Assembly: GCA_009779515.1 (NCBI GenBank)
Contig: WREE01000003.1
Location: forward strand, 1-27,660
Origin: Symbiobacteriaceae bacterium
GTDB lineage: Bacteria; Bacillota; JAAYKD01; WRDA01
DNA length: 27,660 nt
Reading direction: 5' to 3'
Below are positions 14,864 to 22,794 of the stretch, piece by piece. How positions within the stretch are numbered: the stretch's first letter is position 1; each line of letters opens with the position of its first letter. The notes under the pieces were generated by a model that was given only the letters and a program-made list of their open reading frames with translations, did no database searches and had not been told where the DNA came from. The position numbers and the translations under genes were made by a program.

Positions 14864-15709
14864 GTGCAAAGAACACTATCCGCTTTAGTCTTCGCACCGG
14901 TCACCCTCTTTTTATTGCTGTTTCATCCCCTGGTGGCTCATGTAACCCTTACCGTGCTGGCTTTGCTCACCCTGAGGGAGCTTAAAACTATCTTTGCCAG
15001 GCAAGGGGTTTTCATCTCTCCTTTAGCTTACTTGGCCTACGGTCTCTTGTCTTTACTAAATATACCTATCATTACCGGGGCTGAGCAGAGTAAATCTCTC
15101 TTCTTTTTTTCGCTCTCTCTGACGAAACCTCTTGACCTTGTTCTCTTTTACTGGGCACTCCTTGTCTTACAGATGATTCTGTCTATGGGCTATGCCGCCT
15201 GGCTCTATCCCCAGGTGAGCTTGGCTACTTTAGGCACTAACTCCTTCATTATGCTCTACCCCATGGCCGGGCTCTTTTGTGCTCAACTGTCTCTAAGTTA
15301 TCCCTGGTGGCGGGATGCCATGCTGTTAGCGTTAGTTCTCACCTGGACTTACGATTCTGTCGCTTTCGCCGGAGGTAGTCGTTGGGGGCGGCACTTTATC
15401 CTACCTCAGCTCTCGCCGCGCAAAAGTCGGGAGGGGGTTATCTTAGGTTTACTAGGAGTAGTGTCCGTAGCTTTCCTGTATTATTTCATAAATCCTTCCC
15501 TCTTTTCCCTACCGTGGCTGTTACTAATTGCCCTTGTTGGTGGTATAATGGCACAGGTGGGGGATGTGGTCGCCTCTTTAATGAAGCGCTACTGTCAGGT
15601 TAAGGATTCCGGTACCTTTCTGCCGGGTCACGGGGGCTTTTTAGACCGTTTCGATGCCTTTTATATGGTAATTATCTGGGTCTTTGTTGTCTTTCTAATA
15701 GGAGTTTAA
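14864..15709 (+). CDS. cdsA: Phosphatidate cytidylyltransferase (CDP-diglyceride synthase)
   Basis: CdsA makes CDP-diacylglycerol from CTP and phosphatidic acid at the inner membrane, feeding all phospholipid synthesis. The 281-aa protein is a multi-helix membrane protein (about eight segments), and its C-terminal region holds the family signature KDSGTFLPGHGGFLDRFD. I chose GTG 14864 because AAGGGGG (14851-14857) is correctly spaced; the in-frame ATG 14846 lies upstream of that site. The start is 20 nt after uppS. Confidence 0.95.
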   Translation: MQRTLSALVFAPVTLFLLLFHPLVAHVTLTVLALLTLRELKTIFARQGVFISPLAYLAYGLLSLLNIPIITGAEQSKSLFFFSLSLTKPLDLVLFYWALLVLQMILSMGYAAWLYPQVSLATLGTNSFIMLYPMAGLFCAQLSLSYPWWRDAMLLALVLTWTYDSVAFAGGSRWGRHFILPQLSPRKSREGVILGLLGVVSVAFLYYFINPSLFSLPWLLLIALVGGIMAQVGDVVASLMKRYCQVKDSGTFLPGHGGFLDRFDAFYMVIIWVFVVFLIGV

Positions 15710-15713
15710 ATTT

Positions 15714-16886
15714 ATGAGTATAAGGCGCATGGCTATTTTAGGTTCTACCGGCTCTATCGGGACGCAGGCTTTGGAAGTGTTGCGTCATCGTAGGGATGTC
15801 GAAGTATATGCCCTTTCCTGTGTTTCCAGTATTGCTCTACTCCAAGAACAAATGGCTGAGTTTCACCCTAAGCGGGTAGTGGTGGGTGAAGTGGCAGCTG
15901 CCCAGGAGGTACAGCAGGCCTTTCCTGGTTGCCAGGTGGACTACGGCGCCGCCGGATTACGAGACTTAGCCGGAGACTCCCATATCGACCTTCTGCTCAG
16001 CGCGGTAGTAGGGGTAGCCGGGCTACCACCCTTAGTAGCAGCTTTGCAGCAGGGAACCACCGTGGCGCTGGCTAATAAGGAGCCTTTAGTTGCCGCCGGT
16101 GAGCTGGTCATGGCTCTGGCTAAGGAGCATAATGCCACTTTGCTGCCAGTAGATAGTGAGCATTCTGCCATCTTTCAATGCCTGCAGGGAACCGGGGCGG
16201 GGAGCTTTGAAGTTAGCCAAATTCAAGAAATAATTCTCACCGCCTCCGGAGGTCCTTTTCGGGAACGTTCCCTGGAGGAGCTGGCTTTAGTTACCCCCGA
16301 AGAGGCAAGCCGTCACCCTCGCTGGCAGATGGGGGCTAAAATATCTATCGATTCTGCCACTTTAGTTAATAAAGCGCTGGAAATGATTGAAGCCTCCTGG
16401 CTTTTTAGTCTAAAACCGGAACAGATTCGCGTGGTAATCCACCCTGAGAGTATTGTCCACTCTCTGGTAGCTTTGCGGGATGGATCGCTTCTTGCCCAAA
16501 TGGGTCTGCCAGATATGCGCTTGCCCATTGCTTACGCCCTGAGCTGGCCTAAGCGTTTACCCAACGATTACCCCACCCTGGATTGGCATACGGCTTTCGC
16601 CCTTAACTTTTATCCCCCCGATCCTCTGCGCTTTACGGCTTTAGAGCTGGGCAGACAAAGTATGTTGAGGGGAGGCACCATGCCGGCAGTTTTCAACGCT
16701 GCTAACGAAACCGCCGTGGAGCTTTTTCGCCGAAGGCTGCTTCCTTTTAACCGTATCGTCTCCACCGTGGAAGCTGTGATGCTGCAGCATACCCCGCTAC
16801 CGCTTAAAGATTTGGCTGTCGTCCGGGAGGTAACCGCCTGGGCAGATAGAGCCACCAGGCAGTTTTGCCACGAAAGGGGCTTTTAA
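15714..16886 (+). CDS. dxr: 1-deoxy-D-xylulose-5-phosphate reductoisomerase
   Basis: Dxr converts DXP to 2-C-methyl-erythritol 4-phosphate with NADPH, the committed step of the MEP isoprenoid pathway. The 390-aa protein shows the NADPH-binding LGSTGSIGTQ (from residue 9), ANKEPLVAAGEL, the metal/substrate motif VDSEHSAIFQ, and HPESIVHSLV with the following DGSLLAQMG. AGGAG (15700-15704) in the end of cdsA lies 9 nt before ATG 15714. Its product pathway feeds the undecaprenyl chain made by uppS upstream. Confidence 0.98.
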   Translation: MSIRRMAILGSTGSIGTQALEVLRHRRDVEVYALSCVSSIALLQEQMAEFHPKRVVVGEVAAAQEVQQAFPGCQVDYGAAGLRDLAGDSHIDLLLSAVVGVAGLPPLVAALQQGTTVALANKEPLVAAGELVMALAKEHNATLLPVDSEHSAIFQCLQGTGAGSFEVSQIQEIILTASGGPFRERSLEELALVTPEEASRHPRWQMGAKISIDSATLVNKALEMIEASWLFSLKPEQIRVVIHPESIVHSLVALRDGSLLAQMGLPDMRLPIAYALSWPKRLPNDYPTLDWHTAFALNFYPPDPLRFTALELGRQSMLRGGTMPAVFNAANETAVELFRRRLLPFNRIVSTVEAVMLQHTPLPLKDLAVVREVTAWADRATRQFCHERGF

Positions 16887-16891
16887 ACTTC

Positions 16892-17929
16892 ATGTCTCTT
16901 TTTGCCAACTTACCGCTGATCATCGGTGCTGTTCTCTGCTTCTCCCTGATTGTCCTGGCACACGAGCTGGGTCATTTTTGGGCTGCTCTTTGGCATAAAA
17001 TACCCGTCGAAGAGTTTGCCATGGGGATGGGTCCTCTCTTATTCTCCCGAGTTCGGGGAGGAATTCGCTACTCTTTGCGCCTCTTTCCAGTGGGTGCCTT
17101 TGTCCGCCTGGTAGGGGATGAAGACAGTAAAGACGAGGAAGCTAAAATGGTCTACCAGGAGATTCCGGTGGGGAGACGGATGGCTATGACCTTAGCCGGT
17201 CCCCTTTTTAACTTCGTGGTAGCGGTTATCCTTTTAACCGGGATCGGCATGGTCAGCGGCATCGCCAGCGATCAGCCTATTATTGGTGAGGTGCGCCCCG
17301 GGAGTATTGCCGAGGGTGCCGGGCTGGAGGATGGCGATAAGATTATTGCTATTGATGGTACCCCTTTGCAATCTTGGAATGATGCTGTCCACCATATCAA
17401 TGCCGCTCCTGATAGGGAAATTATCTTGGAAGTGCAGCGTCAGAACGAGAAGTTGGAGATAAAAGCTACCCCGGAACGGAGCGCTTCCGATGGTTTGGGT
17501 CGCATTGGCATCAGTGCCATCATCCAGCGCTTCGATTTATTCAATAGTGTTCGTTTAGGAATTAGCAACACAGGCAATGCTATTACCCTTTTCTACCGCT
17601 CCATTGCGGGAGCTATTCGGGCTAAGCAGGCCCCGGATTTAATGGGACCGGTGGGGATTATCCAAATAACCGGTGAGGTTGCTAAAAACGGCGTCGCCGA
17701 TCTCCTCTGGTTCATGGCTTTTATCAGCATCAATCTTGGGGTGGTGAACCTTCTGCCTGTTCCGCCTCTGGATGGCGCCAAGCTGCTCATCATGGCTTTA
17801 GAAAAGGTGCGCGGCAAACCCCTTAACCCGGAAAGGGAGGGGATGATTCACACCGTGGGCTTCGTCTGCCTGCTGGGACTTATCGCCCTGGTCACCTTTG
17901 GCGACCTCTGGCGTATCTTTTCACCGTGA
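16892..17929 (+). CDS. rseP: Site-2 intramembrane zinc protease RseP/RasP
   Basis: This membrane metalloprotease cleaves transmembrane substrates such as anti-sigma factors and signal-peptide remnants. The 345-aa protein has HELGH at residues 24-28 in the first membrane helix, a PDZ domain (about 120-195, with IGEVRPGSIAEGAGLEDGD), and NLLPVPPLDG with the third zinc ligand Asp294. The chosen ATG 16892 starts at the family-typical N-terminus 6 nt after dxr; the open frame extends upstream into dxr but without a ribosome site. In many Bacillota ispG follows; here queT does. Confidence 0.96.
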   Translation: MSLFANLPLIIGAVLCFSLIVLAHELGHFWAALWHKIPVEEFAMGMGPLLFSRVRGGIRYSLRLFPVGAFVRLVGDEDSKDEEAKMVYQEIPVGRRMAMTLAGPLFNFVVAVILLTGIGMVSGIASDQPIIGEVRPGSIAEGAGLEDGDKIIAIDGTPLQSWNDAVHHINAAPDREIILEVQRQNEKLEIKATPERSASDGLGRIGISAIIQRFDLFNSVRLGISNTGNAITLFYRSIAGAIRAKQAPDLMGPVGIIQITGEVAKNGVADLLWFMAFISINLGVVNLLPVPPLDGAKLLIMALEKVRGKPLNPEREGMIHTVGFVCLLGLIALVTFGDLWRIFSP

Positions 17930-17931
17930 AA

Positions 17932-17992
17932 GGGGTAAGCTTACCCCATGGGGCTTGGCGAAACCCCAAGCTAGAGTTTGGACAACGCCAAA
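17932..17992 (+). promoter_or_regulatory. Overlapping palindromes in the rseP-queT gap
   Basis: Several stems share bases and cannot all form at once: GGGGTAAG/CTTACCCC (17932-17947), CCCCATGGGG (17944-17953), GCTTGG/CCAAGC (17953-17971) and TTTGG/CCAAA (17977-17992). No T-run follows, so it is not a standard terminator. I could not match it to the preQ1-I or preQ1-II consensus from memory. It could be a terminator variant, an mRNA-end structure or an unrecognised control element for queT. Confidence 0.4.
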
Positions 17993-18022
17993 ACCAAATT
18001 TTCAAGGGTGGTGGTAGTGTAC

Positions 18023-18487
18023 ATGCGCCATTTTAGTGTCAATCAGGTGGCAAAGGCTGGCATTATTGCCGCTCTTTACGCTGTACTTGCTCTGGCGTTA
18101 CCTGAGTTTAGCTATAATATTATGCAATTTCGTCTCTCGGAGGGGTTGGTACTGCTCCCCCTGTATCTGCCGGAGGCTATTCCAGGCTTGGCTTTGGGCT
18201 GTTTGCTCGCCAACCTGGGGAGCCCTTTCGGTATTTTGGATATTATCGGCGGTACCTTGTGTACCGCTTTAGCAGCTTGGCTTACTTGGCGTTGGCGCCA
18301 GAACATTGTCCTGGCTACTTTGGCACCTATTGTCGTTAATGCTTTGGGGGTAAGTGCTTACCTGGCTTTTTTAAGTAAGGAGCTGTATTTCACCATTGTC
18401 CCGGCTATTGCCCTTAGCGAAACTGTCATTTGTTTAGTGATAGCTTTGCCTTTATCCAGGTTAGTCGCTCGTCTGCTTAAAGTTTAG
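18023..18487 (+). CDS. queT: QueT-family ECF transporter S component (queuosine precursor uptake)
   Basis: This is a 154-aa membrane protein with about five helices. QueT proteins are substrate-binding S components that work with a shared ECF energy-coupling module to import queuosine precursors. Typical features are AGIIAALYAVLALALP, FRLSEGLVLLPLYLPEAIPGLALGCLLANLGSPFGILDIIGGTL, and polar residues at helix ends. I chose ATG 18023 behind a GGGTGGTGGTAG stretch because it matches the family's N-terminus; an in-frame TTG at 17978 would add 15 residues. No ECF module genes are in the window. Confidence 0.87.
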   Translation: MRHFSVNQVAKAGIIAALYAVLALALPEFSYNIMQFRLSEGLVLLPLYLPEAIPGLALGCLLANLGSPFGILDIIGGTLCTALAAWLTWRWRQNIVLATLAPIVVNALGVSAYLAFLSKELYFTIVPAIALSETVICLVIALPLSRLVARLLKV

Positions 18488-18570
18488 CTTTGCAGGAACA
18501 AGGAAAAGGCTTGCCGAAAATAGACGTCAAATGTACACGTACACAATGCGAAGTACCCGAGGTGATTAAG

Positions 18571-19584
18571 TTGGACAACGGCTACGGCGCCGTTCCTTTA
18601 CTGGAGGAGTACCGAGGGGGCATTTTAGAGAATGTTAACTTCGGCTTTATTGCCATTGTTAATCGTCAGGGGGAGCTGGTGGCTCAGGCGGGGAATCCCG
18701 AACAGATAGTTTTTTACCGCTCTGCTTCCAAGCCTATTCAAGCGCTACCGGTACTGGCTCGGGGTTTGGCGGAGGAGTATGGCTTTAGCGACCCTGAACT
18801 GGCGGTTATGGCCGCTTCCCATAGGGGCGAGCCTTTTCATATTGCGGCAGTAGAAGGGGCTTTGGCCAAAATAAATTGTCGGGAAGAAGATTTATGTATG
18901 CTACCCACTTACCCTGCTTATCCCCCCAGCCGGTTAGCAGCCCAGCAAGGGGGGCTTCCGCGCAAGCTATATCACAACTGCTCCGGTAAGCATACGGCTA
19001 TGCTGGCTCTGGCGCGTCATCTGGGGGTAGATATCCAGGGCTACTGGCAAATAGAGCATCCGGTGCAGCAACTGATCCTGCAGGTGATGGCAAGCTTCAC
19101 CGATATTCCTCCCGGAGAGATCGGGTTGGGGATAGACGGCTGTGGGGTTCCGGTTTTTGCCGTTCCCTTAGCTGCCATGGCTTTGGGCGCTATGCGGCTG
19201 GCATCGCCCTCAGTTATTGCCGATGAGGCTTACAGCCGGGCTGCTGCTAGGTTGGGAGAGATTATCTCCCGGCACCCCTTATATATCGCCGGAACAGACT
19301 TTATCTGCTCTTTGCTGAATATGGACAGCAACCTTGTGGCTAAAGGGGGCGCTCAGGGGGTTTATACCATCGGTATGCGCCGGGAGGGACTGGGTATTGC
19401 TTTTAAAATACAAGATGGTTCGGAAAGAGCCTGGCCTCTCGTTATTAACGAAATCTTTTCCCAGTTGGGATACCACAACAAAATATTGGAGGAACGGATG
19501 CTGGGGGTTACCTCCCGGGAGATAACTAACAACAATGACTCACCGGTAGGAGAGAGGCGTACAGTTTTCAGGCTTAATACATAA
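18571..19584 (+). CDS. L-asparaginase, Rhizobium etli type (Asparaginase_II family)
   Basis: This enzyme would hydrolyse asparagine to aspartate and ammonia. The 337-aa protein belongs to the zinc-containing R. etli class, unrelated to the E. coli enzymes. The class residues are all present: Ser51 and Lys54 in SASKP, Cys137 and Lys140 in NCSGKH, and Cys191 in IDGCGVP. The start is uncertain. TTG 18571 with GAGGTG 6 nt upstream gives the family-typical N-terminus just before the EEYRGG strand; an upstream TTG at 18490 would add 27 unlike residues. It follows queT and precedes the ROK kinase by 27 nt, probably in one operon. Confidence 0.88.
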   Translation: MDNGYGAVPLLEEYRGGILENVNFGFIAIVNRQGELVAQAGNPEQIVFYRSASKPIQALPVLARGLAEEYGFSDPELAVMAASHRGEPFHIAAVEGALAKINCREEDLCMLPTYPAYPPSRLAAQQGGLPRKLYHNCSGKHTAMLALARHLGVDIQGYWQIEHPVQQLILQVMASFTDIPPGEIGLGIDGCGVPVFAVPLAAMALGAMRLASPSVIADEAYSRAAARLGEIISRHPLYIAGTDFICSLLNMDSNLVAKGGAQGVYTIGMRREGLGIAFKIQDGSERAWPLVINEIFSQLGYHNKILEERMLGVTSREITNNNDSPVGERRTVFRLNT

Positions 19585-19611
19585 TTTATACAAAGGAAAG
19601 GGTTGGGGAGG

Positions 19612-20589
19612 ATGGCGCGCTACCAGATGGGTGTCGATTTAGGTGGAACCAATACTCGGGTAGCTCTCGTGGATGAAGAGCTGAAAATAAGGCGGCGCCT
19701 CCAGGAGAGAACGCCTAAAAACGACGGTCAGCAGATTATCAACACCATCATCAGGCTCTGTAAGGAGCTGTTGCAACAGGAAGGGCTCTCTCTGGAGGAG
19801 ATCTCGTCCCTGGGAGTGGCGGCTCCCGGCATTGTGGACAACGGTAGAGGGATCGTAGTTTATGCTAACAACTTAAACTGGGTTAATGCCCCTTTGCGGG
19901 AGACGATCACTCGGGAGCTGCCCCTGCCTTTTTACTTAGACAACGACGCCAATGCGGCAGCTTTGGCCGAGGCTTTGGTGGGAGTTAACCAGGGGTTGCA
20001 AGATTCCATAGTTATTACCTTAGGCACCGGTGTCGGTGGTGGAGTTATCTCTCAGGGCAAGCTCTTGCACGGCGGATATCAAGCCGGAGGCGAGCTGGGG
20101 CATATGGTGATCATCGCCGGAGGTCCTTTGTGTACCTGCGGACGTCGCGGTTGCTGGGAGACTTATTCGTCAGCGCCGGCTCTGCAGCGCATGGCTCGGG
20201 CGGCCGCCCAGGAGGACAGCTCCTCCGGTCTCTGGACTGCCTGCGGTAATAACCTGGAACAGTTGACCCCCAAGCAGGTTTTTCTTCTGGCGGAGCAAGG
20301 TGACAAAGCAGCATCTTCCGTTATCGAGCGCTATCTGGCGCTGCTGGCTACCGGCATTGTCAACTTGGTTGGTATTTTTAAGCCGGAGCAGATTGCCATC
20401 GGCGGCGGCATTGGCGGTCAGGGGGAGCGGATTACGCAACCGTTGCAGCAGGCAGTAAACTTGGAAAGCTATGGCGCTAAATATCTGCCCAACACAAAAG
20501 TGGTGAGTACCGCTTTAGGCGGCGATTCCGGGTTAATTGGCGCTGCTTTGCTGGGTAAATACTACGAAGGGGGGATTACCCTTGGATGA
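19612..20589 (+). CDS. ROK-family sugar kinase, glucokinase-like
   Basis: This is a probable glucokinase phosphorylating glucose at C6 with ATP. The 325-aa protein has the phosphate-binding GVDLGGTNTRVALVD, the DNDANAAALAEAL catalytic segment with its aspartate, LGTGVGGG, GELGHM, and the ROK zinc motif CTCGRRGC (Cys174, Cys176, Cys181). There is no N-terminal helix-turn-helix, so it is a kinase and not a ROK repressor. I chose ATG 19612 because AAAGGAAAGGG (19592-19602) is correctly spaced from it. Substrate preference within the family cannot be read reliably. Its end overlaps the PNP start by 8 nt. Confidence 0.9.
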   Translation: MARYQMGVDLGGTNTRVALVDEELKIRRRLQERTPKNDGQQIINTIIRLCKELLQQEGLSLEEISSLGVAAPGIVDNGRGIVVYANNLNWVNAPLRETITRELPLPFYLDNDANAAALAEALVGVNQGLQDSIVITLGTGVGGGVISQGKLLHGGYQAGGELGHMVIIAGGPLCTCGRRGCWETYSSAPALQRMARAAAQEDSSSGLWTACGNNLEQLTPKQVFLLAEQGDKAASSVIERYLALLATGIVNLVGIFKPEQIAIGGGIGGQGERITQPLQQAVNLESYGAKYLPNTKVVSTALGGDSGLIGAALLGKYYEGGITLG

Positions 20590-21412
20590 TACTTCCAGAC
20601 GATACTACCAGCTAAGAGAAACGGCACATTATTTGCAACAAACGGTGGGCTACATCCCCAAGGTAGCCATTATCCTTGGCTCCGGACTGGGGGCTCTGGC
20701 GGATATGCTGGAGTTTCCTATCTCTTTGTCTTACAGCGAAATCCCTGGCTTTGCGGCTGCTACTGTCCAGGGGCATAGCGGTCGCTTGGTTTGTGGCCTT
20801 CTGGATGGGGAAGAGATCTGTGCCATGCAGGGGCGCTTCCACTATTATGAAGGGCACGATATGGCGACAGTGGTCTTTCCGGTGCAAGCCTTTGCTACCT
20901 GGGGTATTCCCAACCTTATTGTCACCAATGCCTGTGGCGGGATTAATCTCACCTACAAGGTAGGGGACTTAATGCTCATCCGCGACCTCATCACCCTCTT
21001 TTGCCCTTCACCCATGCGGGGAGAGAATATGGCCGAGCTGGGAGAGCGCTTCTTCGATATGACTACGCCCTTGAGCGAGGAGTTTATGGAAATGGCACGT
21101 CACAGTGCCCTGGAGGCCGGTATAACCTTGAGGGAAGGGATTTACGCCTATGCCCAGGGTCCTCATTTTGAGACTCCGGTAGATATACGCCTGCTGCGCC
21201 TTTTAGGGGCCGATGTAGTAGGCATGTCTACCGTCCCTGAGATTATTGCTGCCCGTCATGCCGGTATGCAGATAATAGGTATCTCCAGCGTCACCAATAT
21301 GGCTGCCGGAGTCATGAATAAGCCTTTAGATCATCAAGAAGTCCTGCAAGCCGGTATTGACGGTGCCGAACGCTTCGCGCAGCTTATTCGGGGCATTGTC
21401 GCTAGGATGTAG
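20582..21412 (+). CDS. Purine nucleoside phosphorylase (trimeric class)
   Basis: This enzyme cleaves purine nucleosides with phosphate to base plus (deoxy)ribose 1-phosphate. The 276-aa protein matches the trimeric inosine/guanosine class: ILGSGLGALAD, GHSGRLV, GRFHYYEGH, VTNACGGIN, GPHFETP, MSTVPE and SVTNMAAG. The glutamate in FET and the asparagine in VTN, equivalent to human Glu201 and Asn243, favour 6-oxopurines. The start is TTG 20582 with AAGGGGGG 7 nt upstream, overlapping the kinase end. The open frame extends further upstream, but only inside the kinase gene. Its partner downstream is an MTA/SAH deaminase. Confidence 0.93.
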   Translation: MDDTSRRYYQLRETAHYLQQTVGYIPKVAIILGSGLGALADMLEFPISLSYSEIPGFAAATVQGHSGRLVCGLLDGEEICAMQGRFHYYEGHDMATVVFPVQAFATWGIPNLIVTNACGGINLTYKVGDLMLIRDLITLFCPSPMRGENMAELGERFFDMTTPLSEEFMEMARHSALEAGITLREGIYAYAQGPHFETPVDIRLLRLLGADVVGMSTVPEIIAARHAGMQIIGISSVTNMAAGVMNKPLDHQEVLQAGIDGAERFAQLIRGIVARM

Positions 21413-21417
21413 TGTTT

Positions 21418-21428
21418 AAAGGAGGTGA
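21418..21428 (+). promoter_or_regulatory. Full-length Shine-Dalgarno of the deaminase gene
   Basis: AAAGGAGGTGA is complementary to the 16S 3' end over 11 nt and lies 6 nt before ATG 21435. It is the strongest ribosome site in the last third of the window. Confidence 0.8.
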
Positions 21429-21434
21429 GAGGCT

Positions 21435-22757
21435 ATGAGAACGGTTATTCGCCATGTCGACCTTATCAGCGTCAACCCCGAACCTATTTTTACCTCCCAG
21501 GTGCATCTGGGCATAGAGGGAGAGCGGATTGCCTTTGTGCTTCCCGCCGATAGCCCCGAAGCGGAGAGACGTTTAGCCGACTTCGCTGCCCAGCGAACCA
21601 TCTCCGGAGCGGGAAAGCTGGCTATGCCGGGACTGGTGAACACCCATACCCATGTGGGGATGAGTATTTTACGTAATTATGGCAGTGACTTAAACCTGCA
21701 GGATTGGCTGCACACTAAGGTTTTTCCCAGTGAAGCCCAACTGGTAGCGGAAGATATCCACTGGGCAGGCTTACTGGAGATGGCCGAAATGATCCGCTCC
21801 GGTACTACCGGTTTTATCGATATGTATTTCTTTCCCGAAGAAGGGGCAGCTAATATAGTCAGTAGCGGCCTGCGGGCAAAACTAAGCCACAATATTATCG
21901 ATCTCACCTTTGGTCCGGGAGGGGTCGACTACCAGACCATTTTCCCGCGCTTTCGCAATTTTCATAAGGAGTGGGATGGCTGGGAAGGTCGCCTGAAAAT
22001 TATGGCCCTGGTTCACTCTACCTATCTTCCCCCTTTAGCAGCTTTACGGGATATGGGAGAATTTATCCAGGCAGAAAAGCTGGCAGTGCACACCCATATG
22101 CATGAGACCGCTATAGAGATAACCGATAGCCTGCAAAAATACGGCAAGCGCCCTATTGCTTTGGCGGAGGAGCTAGGTCTCTTTTCCCCGCGTACGGTGG
22201 TGGCGCACTGCGTTCATTTAGACGATGACGATCGGCGTATTTTAGCTGCCCGGGGGGTGCATGTGGCACATTGCCCCAGCAGCAACTTGAAGCTGGCTTC
22301 CGGCATCGCTAACCTGGAGGCGATGCTCCAGGCAGGGGTTAACCTTTCCCTGGGAACTGATGGCGCTTCCAGTAATAACAACTTGAATATGTTTGAAGAA
22401 CTTCATCTGGCGGCAATTTTGCAAAAAGGTGCCTGGGGGGATCCCCGGTTGCAACCGGCTTCTCAGATGCTGCAGCTGGCTACCCGGCAAGCTGCCTTGG
22501 CGCTGGAGATGGATCCAGAGCTGGGCACCCTGAAAGAAGGGGCTCCCGCCGACTTAATTCTTCTGGATACCGATGCTGCCCATTGGGTTCCTCGCAACGA
22601 CCCTATTGCGGCGGTGGTCTACACCGCTCAGGGGAGCGATGTGGATACGGTGATGGTAGCCGGACAGATACTCATGGAAGGGCGCGAGCTAAAGACCATC
22701 GACGAAGAGCAAGCCAAGTGGCAGACACGCCGTATAGCCAAGGGTATCTTGGGATAA
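21435..22757 (+). CDS. mtaD: 5-methylthioadenosine/S-adenosylhomocysteine deaminase (amidohydrolase)
   Basis: This enzyme deaminates SAH, MTA or related adenosine derivatives to the inosine forms. The 440-aa protein is an amidohydrolase-superfamily TIM barrel with NTHTHVGMS (His71, His73), HTHMHET, VAHCVHLD, and GTDGASSNNNLNMFEE holding the catalytic aspartate; the last motif is typical of the MtaD/SsnA group. C-terminal strands with GAPADLILLD complete the composite domain. The start is ATG 21435 after an ideal ribosome site. Neighbouring PNP suggests a joint salvage route through inosine-type intermediates. Confidence 0.92.
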   Translation: MRTVIRHVDLISVNPEPIFTSQVHLGIEGERIAFVLPADSPEAERRLADFAAQRTISGAGKLAMPGLVNTHTHVGMSILRNYGSDLNLQDWLHTKVFPSEAQLVAEDIHWAGLLEMAEMIRSGTTGFIDMYFFPEEGAANIVSSGLRAKLSHNIIDLTFGPGGVDYQTIFPRFRNFHKEWDGWEGRLKIMALVHSTYLPPLAALRDMGEFIQAEKLAVHTHMHETAIEITDSLQKYGKRPIALAEELGLFSPRTVVAHCVHLDDDDRRILAARGVHVAHCPSSNLKLASGIANLEAMLQAGVNLSLGTDGASSNNNLNMFEELHLAAILQKGAWGDPRLQPASQMLQLATRQAALALEMDPELGTLKEGAPADLILLDTDAAHWVPRNDPIAAVVYTAQGSDVDTVMVAGQILMEGRELKTIDEEQAKWQTRRIAKGILG

Positions 22758-22794
22758 AAACGCAATATGCGAAAAAACGAAAGGGTGGTTAACT

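Noticed and set aside
17930..18022. preQ1 riboswitch before queT
   Set aside because: The context fits, but neither the preQ1-I nor the preQ1-II sequence pattern can be recognised by eye, so I list only the palindromes.
18532..18543. TGTAC-AC-GTACA inverted repeat as an operator before the asparaginase
   Set aside because: Five-base arms are short enough to arise by chance, and no regulator or promoter context supports it.
20537..20581. Upstream extension of the PNP frame
   Set aside because: The extra residues lie within the kinase gene, have no ribosome site and do not match the PNP family's N-terminus; TTG 20582 is well supported.
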